This document shows, piece by piece, positions 13,762-25,494 of a stretch of 64,000 bases of DNA. The position numbers and the translations under genes were made by a program. Source of the DNA: Dromaius novaehollandiae (taxonomy: Eukaryota > Chordata > Aves > Casuariiformes > Dromaiidae); NCBI RefSeq assembly GCF_036370855.1, contig NC_088106.1, positions 34,982,501 to 35,046,500 of the forward strand, in the 5' to 3' direction. Each line of letters starts with the position of its first letter. Positions within the stretch are counted from its first letter, which is position 1. The notes under the pieces are model-generated. The model ran no database searches. It was not told the origin of the DNA and saw only the letters and a list, made by a program, of their open reading frames with translations.

Positions 13762-14702
13762 ATGGAGAGGGCCAACGTGTCAACAGTATCTGAATTTATT
13801 CTTGTAGGTCTTTCTGATGCTCCAGAGGTATGTTTTCTTCTCTTTGTGCTGTTTTTGTTCATCTATTTGGCCACGCTGGCAAGCAACATCACAACCCTTA
13901 TTGCCATTAGCACAGATACTCACCTGCACAACCCCATGTACTTTTTTCTCTGCAGCCTATCTTTCCTGGATGTCTTGTGCCCCACTATAACTGTACCGAA
14001 GATGCTGGAGGCCTTGCTGTTTGAGAACAAGGTAATTTCATTCACTGGCTGCATGCTCCAGCTGTTCTTCTTCATTGATATTGTAGGCACAGAGATTTTC
14101 CTCCTGGCTGTGGTGGCATATGACCATTACATTGCAATATGTCATCCGCTGCAGTACATGAATATCTTGAATATGAAACTGTGTGCTCACCTAGCCATTG
14201 GCACCTGGATAGCAGGATTTTTGAATTCTCTGTTGCACACATCTTTCATTTTTACACTCTTTTTCTGTGATTCTAATAAAGTTGACCAATATTACTGTGA
14301 TATTCCCCCGTGCTGGCCCTCTCCTGCTCTCCTACTTACACCAGGGAACTGGTAATTCTCACAGTTGCTGGCATCCTTGGAAGCAGTGCCTTTCTGGTCA
14401 CGCTGATCTCATATGTCTATATCCTCTTGACTATCCTGTGCACAAACTCTGCTGAGGGCAGGCATAAAGCTTTCTCCACTCGTGGTTCTCACTTGACAGT
14501 AGTATGCCTTTTCTATGGAACCACCATTTACACATATGTACGGACTTCCTCCAGCTACTCACTCAATCAGGACAGGATCGTTTCCATGCTTTGTGGGATC
14601 TTCACCCCCCTGCTAAAGCCCCTAATCTACAGTCTGAGGAATAAAGAAGTTGAATGTACCCTAAGAGTGACCAGCCAGGTAAGAACTGCTTTAACAAGAT
14701 GA
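13762..14702 (+). pseudogene. Near-complete olfactory receptor with one frameshift
   Basis: A class II odorant receptor, a seven-helix GPCR of olfactory neurons. The first ATG of the OR-like reading is 13762 (MERANVSTVSEF, with an N-glycosylation site NVS at residue 5). Another in-frame ATG lies 66 bases upstream, but ORs normally start as chosen here. Hallmarks follow in order: NPMYFFLCSLSFLDV (TM2), the TM3 end at 14115-14130, RHKAFST before TM6 (about 14460), and [12 protein letters not shown] of TM7 (about 14620-14650). At about 14306-14311 the sequence CDIPP is followed by a shift: five Cs stand where the family needs six (one missing base), so the frame runs into a stop at 14353-14355. 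The rest, LALSCS onward, continues in the +1 frame to TGA at 14702. Restoring the frame would give about 313 residues, a normal OR length. The DRY arginine is His (CAT, 14125-14127). It could be a young pseudogene or a sequencing error in the C run. Confidence 0.9.
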
Positions 14703-15598
14703 GAACCTCTCTCCCAGGCCCTGGCCTCCTCTGGAGCCCAAGCAACTGGGTAGGTACTACAATTTATGATTTCTCTCAGTCAGGTGAAGGACTCATCTCC
14801 TCTAACTTCAGCCATCTAAAATTTAGATGCCAGGATCAAAACTCCTTGCCTGCACTTCCTTTACAGTTAAAAGGTGTACACCTCTAGAAGGTCAACTCGA
14901 TAGCATGGCTTAGCCCATTATCATAGGAGGAGGTGACCTACAGTTTGCTGACAGGCTGATAGTTTTTTTTCTCCACTGAGCACAGAGGAAGCTTGGATAC
15001 ATAGACCTTATGGAGTGTGAATGGCAGGAAGGGATACTGTAGGCACACTTAAAGATACACATCCTTCTGTACTAAGGCAGTTTATATGGCTGGGGCACCT
15101 TTTTTGTCCATATTACTCCTGTGAAAGAGAACGTGAGCACATCTTTTGTGGAAAATTCACTGGAAGGAAAGCTCCTTTGCCATCACTTAAGGTCAGAAAT
15201 CTGGGTGTGTTTTCACCAGGCATGCCAAGAATCCAGCTGCAATACCTGCGGTGTGAATAGGTACACCAGGCCACAGTTTGCACCATGCATCTCAAAATCG
15301 GTCTGCCAGGGTGGAAATCAGCTCCCCTAAACTGAGATGTGAACAGTGCTGAAGTCTACACACAAGCTAGTTTTCTAAGACTGCTTTTCTGGCCTGTGCA
15401 GAGGCAAGAAGGCCTTGCAATCACAAGGATTCTGTGAACATTCCACTGCTATGCCTGAGCCGTTCTCAGTGTTGGCAGTACTGAAGGTAGGTTTACAGAG
15501 TCTGTTTTAGGTCTGTGCGAGTCCCTGACGAGAAACAGTGTTTCCTTCCAGGCAGAAGTGAAAAATGTGGCTGACAAAAAAATGGAACTGGATGCACA
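14703..15598. other. Intergenic, nothing recognised
   Basis: No gene or repeat is recognised between the OR stop and the CR1 copy. The region starts directly at the OR 3' end and ends at the CR1 3' tail. Confidence 0.45.
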
Positions 15599-16090
15599 AA
15601 GAATCACAGAATCATAGAACGGTTGAGGCTGGAAGGGACCCCCATCTGGTCCAACCTCCCTGCTCAAGTAGGGTCAGCTAGGGCAGGATGCCCAGGACCA
15701 TGTCCAGTTGGGTTTTAAATATCTCCAAGGACAGAGACTCCACAACCTCTCTGGACAACCTGTTCTAGTGTTCAATCCCCTGTCAGAGAAGAAGTGTTTT
15801 CTTAAGTTCAAATGGAATTCCCTGAGTTTCAGTTTGTGTCTATTGCCTGTTTTCCTGTCACTGGGCACCACTGAGAAGAGCCTGGCTCCATCTTTCTTAC
15901 ACCTTCCCATCAGATATTTATAAACATCGATAAGATACACCGCCACGAGCCTTCTCTTCTCTAGGCTAAACAGTTCTCTGCCTCCCTTTGTAAGAGAGAT
16001 GCTCCAGTGCCTTAATCATTTCATGGCCCTTTGCTGGAGTCGCTCCAGTAGAGGGAGGGTGCTGTGCAGACTCCTATGTGTGTGTGTTGT
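15599..16090 (-). mobile_element. CR1 LINE, 3' end intact
   Basis: The + strand begins AGAATCACAGAATCATAGAA (from about 15601), the complement of the 8-bp tail repeats that end CR1 elements. It continues with GGCTGGAAGGGACC, TCTGGTCCAACC, CTCTGGACAACC and GAGCCTTCTCTTCTCTAGGC (about 15947-15966), and ends in the TTTGCTGGAGTCGCTCCAGT region (about 16030-16049). The element is therefore on the minus strand, truncated at its 5' end, with the reverse-transcriptase region lost. CR1 is the dominant LINE of birds and other sauropsids. Confidence 0.9.
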
Positions 16091-18715
16091 GGCTATAAAT
16101 CTGGGTGCATCTTAACTACGCCTCTGTGCTGGGATGATAAACACTTATGGCTGGGGGTGGACCTCAGGCTTGTAAAAGCACTATGGCATGGCATTCCAGC
16201 TGTGGTGCCTGGTGCAAAATAATTCATATGACTTTGTTGTTTGCACACTGCTCTGTACTGAAACCAAATGTCAAGGATGTATTTCTTAGTGGGCTTTTAG
16301 TGTGGTTGCTGCCTTTGTGTAAAGGCTAAGCAAATGACTATTTCCTGCTGGAACTCAGCTCTCAGTGGTAATGAATCTTCATTCTTAATAGTAAATCAGT
16401 GAAAGTATGAAAGCATGTTAAGTTTTGTTCACCCTCAGCTGTGGTTTGTGCTGACAATGGGTTCATAATGCATTTTCTGATTTTTTTAAAATATATTTCA
16501 ACAACTTTAAAAATAGCATGATTGTCTGTTACTATCCAAAACCATTTAAATTCCAAAGTCAAGCTTTAAGAAGTTGGTAAATGCCTCCATGAATTTTCCA
16601 TGAAGCTTTTTTGGGGGGGGGAGGGGGGGTGCCTCTGTTCTCATGTTGACATCACAGCAGAGTTGTCATGGATGGGACTGATGTGAAGAGGTATCTGTAC
16701 CAGGGCTTTCTGTGCAGTTCCCTGTGCAGCAGGTGAACAGAAATCAAGAAATCAGCATTCATCCCATCCCAAAGTAAGTATTTCTCATACGCCAGATGAA
16801 CTGCACCATCATAGTGCCTTTTCTCTCAGCTGAAAAAGAGCCTTGGAACCATGCATGGATGTGTAATTTCAGTGTCCAAACTAGGCAATTCTTACATATA
16901 CAGTTAAATAAAAACCAGCAGGGCATTGTCTTCAGAACTGGTTTGGTCTGACTACTACTATTTCAGTAATACAGAGCCTATCACAGTGTTGGCATGCACC
17001 AAATCTATGTCTGTCTATCTCTTTTTTTCTTCCCTTGTCTACCCCCAAGACAATTACAGGACACAGTTTGAGGTGACTCCTCATTAATAGTTTGCACATG
17101 GCTAACCCATTTTGAAGTGGTAAATGGGAGAAAAGAACTGATCCAGTTGGATGTGAGCCATGCTATACTCTCATAGTTTTTGGAAATGATAGTCTGTGTT
17201 GACAGCTGGAATACCCTTTCTTACCCTTTTCAGTAAGGTCATACCAATGTAGTATTCACTAACAAACTGAGGCAACTAGATCATTGCTTCTGGTACCATC
17301 AGACTGCGGTCATCAACAACGTTTACTACCTATATAAATGGAAGGAATCTCTTACTAATTGCGGACTAAACTATCACTGTCTGAATAATATGGAAATGTT
17401 TTCTGTAGTTACACCATCAAAAAACAGAGTTCAAGTCTTTCCAAAAGCTACAGGTAAGTTAATGACCATGAATTTCCAAACATTTGCTTCTGGTTTGAGA
17501 AACGAAGCAGACAGGTGGGGACTGGACAAACATATCTTTTCTCATTAATCAAGATTTTCAAAATGAGTATTAACCCAAGTGGATGACCAGCATAAGGCAC
17601 TTCAAAAGAAAGAGAGTTTTAGGAAGTATAAAGAATATTCTGAAAAGAAGTTTCTTTAAAGCATCTAAGACTGAGCTTTTGTGAAAGGTCTGGAACTAGG
17701 TTTAATAATATTTTTAAATGATATGTGTGTCATTGTTTTGGCCACAAACTATTTCACAGCAAATAAAAGCTTCAGAAAACATTAGCTGTCTTTCTAATCA
17801 GCCTCTTTCTAATCAAAATGATATGCAAATGACTTTGAACTGCATATCAAACAGTTGTCTAAGAGTGGGAATGGGCAGCACTGTCAAGGAAATCCTGATG
17901 TCACGGGTTAAAAAAAAAAAGTGTGACAATAGTATAATGATCTCTGCTGGGAACAGAGGCCAAGGCTCTTAGAAGCTGTAGGGTTAGCTTCTTTCTGCTT
18001 GAGGTAGGTAGGGTGGTCATTGCTGCTTGTGTTGGATTTAGCATGGATATCTGTCTGTTTGAATGCTTGATCTGGAAGATTTTTCTTTTTTGAAGGAGAT
18101 GATTATTTTCTGTAGAAATAATAGCCCAACTAAGAGCAGCATGCAGAGTTGCTACCAGACTGCAGGACCTTGAAAAACCTTGTGGGATTATACAGGAAAA
18201 TGTGAAATACAGATGCAAGAAACTTTTCTTAGAACTCTTCCTCTCTGCCTCATATATAGTTGTTTAAAGAGTGAGTGGACTAAGGAAAGAAGTCTTTTCT
18301 TGAACCTTTTGCAACTAAATCATAGGTGGAAAAGACAAAAGGGGCATGTTCTAGAATGTGATGTAGTATACCACTGTTTTCTTCTCTTCTTTGCTGTAGG
18401 ATATTAGACCAATCACTTGGAAATCCCTATGGATTTCCTATCTATGGAATGAAAGGTCAATGATACAAAGGACTTTGAAACTTTTTCTATTACATATATA
18501 CTTTCTTGTAGTTCTACTCATTTTATTTGTATCCACCCTATTTAATAAATATTGTCTGCATATTAAGATAATTATCCAAGAATGAAATGACTCACCATCT
18601 AAAGGTACTTCTATCTCTCTAGTTTAGACTGAAACATCCAAATCAGAGTTGATGTATTCCACTCCTCAGGCTGACAGTGCAAACAAAATGCATAACTTGA
18701 AAAATACTGAAAATC
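16091..18715. other. Intergenic, nothing recognised
   Basis: No gene is recognised. A G run interrupted by one A lies at about 16612-16628. A (TG)n patch of about 10 bases sits just after the CR1 copy (16077-16086). The open frames here (60 to 105 codons) are unlike known families. Confidence 0.45.
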
Positions 18716-18719
18716 TTCA

Positions 18720-18990
18720 ATGGCAGCTAAGCACACTGTAGGGGGCTTTCAAAACATCCTGAGGATGCTATCAACCCACAGTAAAAAAGAAAAATTCCAT
18801 TTGTGCCTCCCACCTGATAGCAGTCAGTGTGCTATATGCAAGTCAGTTGCATTTATGTTCTACCTCAGTGCAACAGCTCACAATGGCAAGGCACAAGTGG
18901 AGCAGTATTTTATATGATGGTGATCCCCGTGCTGAATGTCTTGATCTACAGCCTGAGAAACAAAGGTGTAAAGGATGCCCTGATATCAGC
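18720..18990 (+). pseudogene. Olfactory receptor C-terminal fragment
   Basis: The TM7 signature PVLNVLIYSLRNKGVKDAL is readable at about 18922-18980, preceded by FYMMVI, which corresponds to the end of extracellular loop 3. Upstream (18720-18905) the reading NILRMLSTHSKKEKF resembles the loop before TM6, but it is much decayed. Everything before TM6 is gone. The fragment stops where CR1 sequence starts (about 18992), so the LINE probably landed in or beside this gene. Confidence 0.75.
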
Positions 18991-18991
18991 T

Positions 18992-20085
18992 ATCGCTGTC
19001 CACCTATCTAGCATGTACTTCATCAGTTTGTCTAGGAGGATGTCATGAGAGACTGTGTCGGAAGCCTTGTTACAACTGAGATGAACAAGTACCTCTCCTC
19101 TCCCCTCACCTGCTAAGCCAATCATCTCATCATAGCAGGCTGTCAGGTTTGTTAGGCATAATTTTCCCTTCATAAAGCCATTCTGTCTACTCCCAACCTA
19201 TCACCTATCCTTCACATGTCTGGAAACAGTGTCCAGGATTAGTTGCTCCATCACCTTCCTAGGTGAGGTGAGGCTGACCAGCTTGTAGTTCCCTGACTCC
19301 TCCTTCTTGCCCTTCTTGAAGGTAGGGGTGACATTTGCTCTCTTGCAGTCCTTGGGAATCTTTCCTGTACACTTCCTTTTTAGGTTTGAATTCAGTCAGG
19401 AGCTCCTTGTTCATCCACATAGGCTTCTTGCTACCTTTGCTTGATTTCCTGCTTGTTGGAATGGACCATTCTTGAGTTTGGAGGAGGTGATCCTTGAATA
19501 CCAACCAGCTCTCTTGGACCCCTCTTTCCTCCAGGACCATATCACATGGGAGCCTTCCTGAGCAGGCCAAATTCTGCTGTCCTGAAGTCCAGGGTTATGA
19601 TCCTGCTTTTTGCCCTGCTCCCTCCTCACAGGATCCTGAGCTCCACTGTTTTGTGGTCACTGCAGCCAAGATTGCCCCTGACTTCCACATTTCCAACCAG
19701 TCCTTCCTTGTTTGTATGTATGAGGTCCAGAGTACCGCTCCTCCTCAGCTCCTTGATCACCTGTGTTAGGAAGTTGTCATCAAGCACTCCAGCTCCCTGG
19801 ATTTCTTGTGCTCTACTCTGTTGTCCATCCAACCAATATCAGGGTGGTCAAAGTTCATAGGACCAGGGCCTATGAACATAAAGTTTATTCCAGTTCTCTG
19901 AAGAATGCCTCATCTATTTCTTCTTCCTGAAGAGATGGCCTACAGCAGACACCCATTACATGGTCACCCATGCTGGTCTGCCCACCAGTCCCCACCCATG
20001 AGCGCTCAGCTGGTCCCTCACCTGTCCCCAGGCAGAGCTCCATGCATTCCAGCTGATCATTCAAGTATTCCTCTTCTCCTCACAC
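18992..20085 (-). mobile_element. CR1 LINE ORF2 fragment (endonuclease end and RT start)
   Basis: On the minus strand, pieces of CR1 ORF2 are readable from high to low coordinates: GLVGNVEVRGNLGCSDHKTV (19626-19832; the end of the endonuclease domain), PMWMNKELLTEFKPKKEVYR (about 19380-19450; the linker), and SDTVSHDILLDKLMKYMLD (about 19010-19070; reverse transcriptase, where intact CR1 has KAFDTVSH). Stops and frameshifts separate the blocks, so the element is dead. Its 3' end is missing, so this is a separate insertion from the two 3'-end copies at 12925 and 15599. Confidence 0.88.
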
Positions 20086-21231
20086 TTGAAACAGATTGCA
20101 TTTTAAACAAGAGCCTAAATTTTGTCAAATTTAACTTGATGGCTTTAAGGAAATACTTCAGCTGCTGCCTTTTAGATCATATCCATTTAATGTCATCTGC
20201 AACTAGAGAGTGGCACACTATTTCTGTGCTCATCCTGCACCACAGGTGTCTGCCTCCTGACAATATAGAGAAAGAAGATTGAAATCAATATTCAGTCATA
20301 TTACATCCCTGCTGTTGAAGGGACCATGTCTGTACTTATCAACAGTTTGGGCCATTAGGGACAAATTCAGAAGACTATTTTATCCTTCCCATGAGTCTGA
20401 ACAATAGTGAGTGTACTAAGCTGTCACAGCAGAAAAGTCTGGCAGGTGACTGTTCTACGTCAGTTGGTGACCACTGTTCAAATAACCTACATAAAACTTT
20501 CTGCAGGAAAGCAATGGTTCTTCCATGTCAAAACTATGATGCTACAGAGCCTCCCACAGAGTTCAGTGACCTACAGTAAGAGTGGGACTCAGTTCCCTAA
20601 ATGCAAGTTTTAATGGCATATAAGATGACCCAAGGTATCTATTCTGGTCCCTAGCTTCTGCTCCAGAAAAGGTATAGACAACTCATGTTAAACTCAACAT
20701 GTTTAATTTCTGGCAACTGGCCAAAAAGACCAGACATCTTATACTGCTAAATAGGAAAAGAATTGTCCATTAAGAGCAGAACAGGTAGATGTTTCCATAG
20801 TACTTCCTGTGATTCTTCAACTATGACAGCAGAAACTACTTTCCAAAAACAGTCATTTATTTCAAAGTCATCTGAAAAATCAGAAGATATACATCAACAT
20901 AGACAAAGTGCCAGTTAGTCTGGATTGTAAAAATGCACACACAAACAACAACATAGACTGGAGCACCCTTCTAGGGTTTGTTAACTGCTTTACAAGGTTC
21001 CAGTGAATACTAGAGATTATGGGGGACTGTGGAGGTCTAACATGGGGAGAAGCAGGCATACCTAGTTTCCTTGTAAATCCAGGGATTCTGGTTGCTGAAA
21101 ATGGGACTCTAAGACCAGAGGCTTGCTCAGGAAGCATTTCCCTTTTGACACCCCATCAGCTTTTTGTATATTGGATATTGTATCTGTTACCAGAGTAGCA
21201 ATAAACCAGTACCAGTCTGAGGGCTGACATA
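20086..21231. other. Intergenic, nothing recognised
   Basis: No gene or clear repeat is recognised between the CR1 ORF2 fragment and the first solo LTR. Confidence 0.45.
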
Positions 21232-21236
21232 TACTC

Positions 21237-22575
21237 TGTCGTGGCCTGAAAGGAGTTGTTTAGGATGACCTCCCTCCCCTTGGGACCAACGACCAAGTTC
21301 GTGATGCTCTTGGACTGAATTAAGGTGAAACGACACCAGCCAACCAGTTTTATGATTTATTAATACAAAAGACAAGGCATGTGGCTAAATACAATAACTC
21401 GATGGCGATTACTTTAATTAGATAAACAAGCCTGTGCCGTACGATTTGAACAGATCTTATAAACATAAACTCAAAAGGGCGGGGGGGGGGGGGGGGGGGA
21501 GAGAGAAAGAGATATCACCACCCGTGGATCCAGCAGCGTCCCGTTGGTCCTCTTCACCCTGGGTGTCTTGGAAAAGTTTGGAGCCAAATCAAAGCAAATT
21601 AAACAAATAGATTGTAATGACGCACATGCAGTAATTACGACTCGAGCAGGGTGCCTCCGAAGAGGGACCCCAAACAAAGAAACCCCTGGGCAATTATAGC
21701 TTTCCAATCTAAGCTGTCCACCCCTCACGCGGTAATTCAGACCAATAGTAATATTCAGGTCTGGGGTCTCCTGCTCCCTGTTGGGTCTCATCGCTGTCCC
21801 TAGGCAGGCTGTTTATCTTTACTGTTGCGGTTTCTGCTGACAGATGTGTCTTCATTCCTCGGGTCCAACTGTTGTCTCTTTACTGTTGCGGTTTCTGCTG
21901 ACAGATGTGTCTTCATTCCTTGGGTCCAACTGTTGTCTCTCAAGGTCCTGACAAGGAGGTGGTAATTCCTGCAATTAACAATTAGCACTGCCCCAGCAGT
22001 GACAGTGGGTGTTATCTGCCAAGGTCCAGACAAAGGGGATATAGTCCAGACACCCCCCCACACACACCAATTAACACTGTTTCAGCAGCGAGAGGAGGCC
22101 CTGCTCCCCAGGGTCCCGGTGCCCAAGCAGGCCTCACTTCAATGCCTTGACATCCTTCCTCCCAGAGTGTGAAGCATGGGAATGCAAACTGCTGGTAACC
22201 CCCTTGTCTTTCCCACCTGCACCAGCTCTGGGGCCCTTTCTGACTGAACTAGGAGTGTGGCCTAAGGCTTCAGCAAATTTAGCTACTCATGCTAAGCAAG
22301 TTTTATAGAAGTTGTGCTAAGCGGCAATAATTTACAGTCCAGGTCCAAAAGTGTCCGCCCAATTGTGGTCTGGTTTGGCGCAGGCTCAGTGTGTCCCGAG
22401 TGGTTGCAGGGAGAGCGTTTCAGGGGTCACAGCAGCTCCGTCCTGTTTCCACTGGGAACAGATGGCTTGTTCGGGGTTATGGTTTCCTGCAAAATCTGCA
22501 ACGTGCGCAGCAAGGCTCGCACCTTATGTACCAAGAAATGTTTAAGGCAAAAGTTCACTCATCTTGTCTGCCACA
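21237..22575 (-). mobile_element. Solo LTR 1 (endogenous retrovirus), 1339 bp
   Basis: The element starts TGTCGTGGCC and ends GTCTGCCACA, with TG...CA termini. It is flanked on both sides by TACTC (21232-21236 and 22576-22580), a 5-bp target-site duplication that fixes the ends. Read on the minus strand it has a TATAAAA box (22301-22307) and an AATAAA polyadenylation signal (21356-21361), so transcription would run right to left. A run of 19 Gs (21481-21499) precedes a GA-rich tract. From about 21499 to its right end it matches LTR 2 (28817-29825). Its left 260 bp match neither of the other LTRs. No internal viral sequence adjoins it, so recombination has removed the provirus. A 5-bp duplication fits ERVL-like elements. 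Confidence 0.88.
21817..21938. repeat. 61-bp tandem duplication inside LTR 1
   Basis: The block beginning CTTTACTGTTGCGGTTTCTG is present twice, at 21817 and 21878, exactly 61 bases apart. The two copies are nearly identical (one visible difference, CCTCGGG versus CCTTGGG). LTR 2 has this block only once (about 29175-29235). In the LTR's own orientation it lies between the TATA box and the polyadenylation signal. Confidence 0.85.
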
Positions 22576-22587
22576 TACTCAGTGGGT

Positions 22588-22840
22588 CAACATTAATATG
22601 ACCCATGCATATGCCTGGATAGAAGAAGGGACAGACAGACTCAGCTAAGATGACATGAAAAGTGTAGATATGAGAATGTTTAGTCATGTTATAAAAGGAG
22701 ACTTTTCCAGCTTCATAGTCAAAGAAGACCCCAACCCACTTGGGTTTGACACTAAGCAGCAGTGGGGTGGAAGGGGTGGTCGTGGCCACATATTTTTCAT
22801 TACATAGATGCATCCTCCAATAGCCCCTCTCCTAACTGGG
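22588..22840 (-). pseudogene. B30.2/SPRY domain fragment (TRIM/butyrophilin type)
   Basis: The minus strand encodes the C-terminal half of a B30.2 domain: GYWRMHLCN, then TPSTPLLLSVKPKWVGVFFD, then YEAGKVSFYNMTKHSHIYTF, then PFFYPGI. The family pattern is YW...PLxLxVxPxxVGVFLDYEAGxVSFYN..SHIYTF..PFFYPG, which this follows closely. B30.2 domains bind protein or small ligands in TRIM E3 ligases and butyrophilins. The upstream half of the domain and any RING, B-box or coiled coil are not visible at higher coordinates. LTR 1 is inserted only about 12 bases beyond its 3' end, and the open frame runs on into the LTR. I read it as a gene remnant. TRIM39/TRIM27/TRIM7-like relatives are the closest by motif. 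Confidence 0.8.
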
Positions 22841-24080
22841 CTCATTCATCATGAGCGTGCAGGTAGCTGCAGTCTGACCTCTTGACATGGATGGCACCGC
22901 CATGACCTTTTAGAGGCAGTACAGTATGTACGTGCTAAAGCACCATCAATTATGCTTCGTTAAGAGTAATGGTGTGTGCAGAAAGTTCTAGTTCTTTGGC
23001 TCTGATGTGCATTCAGTATCTCCCCAGCCACAGAGTCATGGGATACTGACAGCTGGGTGCAATGCTTTTGTTATCCCATGGGATCATGCGGCTAGAGTGA
23101 GTCCTCATTTTGCCTATAGGCTCAGGTCCCTGAGATGTTGCAGATCTGATCTGGCTCCTGCAGGCCTGGGTAGTGCTCTTTGGTAGTCCTTTCTGCAACA
23201 GGTCTATGTTGATTGTCAAGTGACACTGCAATGTAGAAAGCCAGACCAAGGCCACTTCTTGATTATCAAAGGTCAGTTTCAGTTCAATGCAGTGTCATGT
23301 CAGCTGGTGTTAAGTATTTATTTCTAAGTCCTCGGGCAATTAGTGTTCTATTTTTTCAGACAATGCCTGTTCCCAGAACACCAAACCATTTAGAGTAAAT
23401 CACTGTCTGGGCCTGACTCTGACGTTCTATGCTGAAGTGAGGTATATATTTTCCCTCCATAAGTTTCCTAAACTTCCTCTCCTCTTTTCCTCCTTTAATT
23501 AATTCCAGACCAGAGATAGGGATCTGATATGCACTCGCGCTCACCCAGATGGGCTGGATGCAATTTGGGTAAACAGATCAACACAACCACTAGGTGAATC
23601 TAAGCGTGATTCTGAAATCTACTGAGGTGGCATTCAGTACCACTGAGGCCTCTGAGTGTGTTTGCCACCGCCATTTCACTTTTTCCCATTTTTTTTCTGT
23701 TTGCTACCTGATAACGTTCTCCAAAGGTATCTATGGTGAAGATGAATGATTTCCCCTGGTGATGCCCACACCATTACAATTGAAAATTAGTTGACCTGGG
23801 TCTGCTCCTTTGTATTCCCAGTGGCTGCCACTAGACTTTGCACCTCCCAGGTTTGTAGGACCCCTTTTATGGTATCATTAAGAAGTATGCAGAGTCTAGA
23901 TATTGCTATGGCAGTGATGTTGAGTAAAAGCCAATCATCTTTTCTGTACCAAACCCAGTTGTTTTGGTCTTCTGCTGCTAGGTACTTTCCCCAGTTTGTT
24001 GTAAGGCTTCTATTTTAAACCAGGCTATTGTTGAAACCTGTATTTCATTATCTATTGTTTCCCACACTACCCCCTGAATT
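22841..24080. other. Unassigned; possibly retroviral remnants on the minus strand
   Basis: No gene can be supported. On the minus strand, short open stretches alternate between frames, for example WYRKDDWLLLNITAIA (about 23910-23960) and SKWFGVLGTGIV (23356-23400). They have a faint retroviral envelope-like flavour, but no diagnostic motif is visible. They could equally be random frames. Confidence 0.2.
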
Positions 24081-24084
24081 TGCC

Positions 24085-24119
24085 CGGGGGGAGGGGGGGG
24101 TGGGGGTGGGGGTGGGGAG
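24085..24119 (+). repeat. G-rich tract, possible G-quadruplex
   Basis: About 35 bases of almost pure G on the + strand hold many separated G runs of 4 to 8 (GGGGGG-A-GGGGGGGG-T-GGGGG-T-GGGGG-T-GGGG). Single A or T loops fit a parallel G-quadruplex. No gene starts beside it. Confidence 0.7.
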
Positions 24120-25494
24120 AGCAGCATAGGAATCTCTTCCTAGAATTGGACTATCCTAATGAGATCTGTGGGGAGCTTGGTAGCGGTTGGGTGGGGCCCA
24201 GTTGCCATTCCCGGTTGGCTTGTTGGGGAGCCCTGAGCACAGGGATGTGCAGTGATCCAATCTCCCCAGGTACACATCCTCTTACATAAAGGATAAAGCC
24301 TGAAAAAAGACTCATTCTCACCCACCAGCTAACCATGAACCCCCCATGCCACCAAGCTACTAATCTCTGTTTTTATCATGGCCTGTTCTTGACTACTTGG
24401 TTCCATATGCTGGGTCTGTTGCCTTGTTTGGTTTTCTTCTTCCTGAGGTTCATCCTGCAGGACTCCCTATGCCATGTCATTAATGAGGCAGATTCCCACC
24501 ACAAGAACAGCAAGCACCTCCTTTGCTACATGTCCTGCTGTAAATAAGGATTTACTTCCCACATCATAATTATGCATTCAGCTGATTTCTTTGGGTAAGA
24601 TTTTATTCGAGAGAAGTGCTCGGCAAGTGGTCTGACCATCAGTCACAATGTAGATTGGCCCAGTTTCACCCACTACCATGAAGGACCTTCTCATCATATC
24701 TGGGAGAAGGACCAATACCCCAGGGCATAGCTTTTGTGTTGGTCTCTTACATTAAACTTAGTATCAGGATTTCACTTTATGAAATCCTAGTGGGAAGAGA
24801 TGAAAGGATGGGAGGTGATCTGCTCTTTCCTGGCAGCTGATCTCTTCCTTCACCCACCACTGCAGGTATTACCTGGGCGTATGTAGAAATCAGCAGCACA
24901 TAACCATCACATAGGGTCATCCTGCATGGAAGTGTGGTATGATCTAACATAAGAGCTTGGTGGAGCTGCCACTAAAACTTAGACTCAACTGGCACCCAGA
25001 AAGGGTGCCACCTCAACAAGGAACCCAGAAAGCCTAACTCATTTTTAGACTTCTATACAGCAAATATCTTAAGATACATCCTAATATCTTTGGCTTCCAA
25101 ATAAATAAACAAGCAAACAAGAATGCATATAATTATTCCCAGTGAATTTGTCTGACAGCGTCTGTAGTTGCAGAGGTCACAGCATGAGATCAGGCATGAG
25201 GCACTGCTACATTATGGAGTAATGCTACATCACATCTGAAAAGTTAGTTCCTGAGGACTGCTGACGACACATCCCTCTCTTAGGGGTGAGGGAAAAGAGG
25301 GAGCCCTGCAATAGGAAGGGTGTTTGCTTAGCAACGCTCTTTCACAAAAAACAGATGTGGCAACAGGCAGTCTTGGATATTGCTCCCTTTTCCTTTCTCT
25401 TTGGCAGGGGGGAACCCACCTTCCTGCGTATTTAATTCACCTGTTTCAACAATAAGGACACATCATTGTCTCTCAGTTCTGCTTGGAGTCCTGA
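24120..25494. other. Intergenic, nothing recognised
   Basis: No gene is recognised between the G-rich tract and the 3' end of the minus-strand OR. Confidence 0.4.

Noticed and set aside
22841..24080. Retroviral envelope remnant on the minus strand
   Set aside because: Only short frame-switching stretches with a vague resemblance; no cleavage site, immunosuppressive domain or cysteine pattern could be seen, so it is only noted as unassigned.
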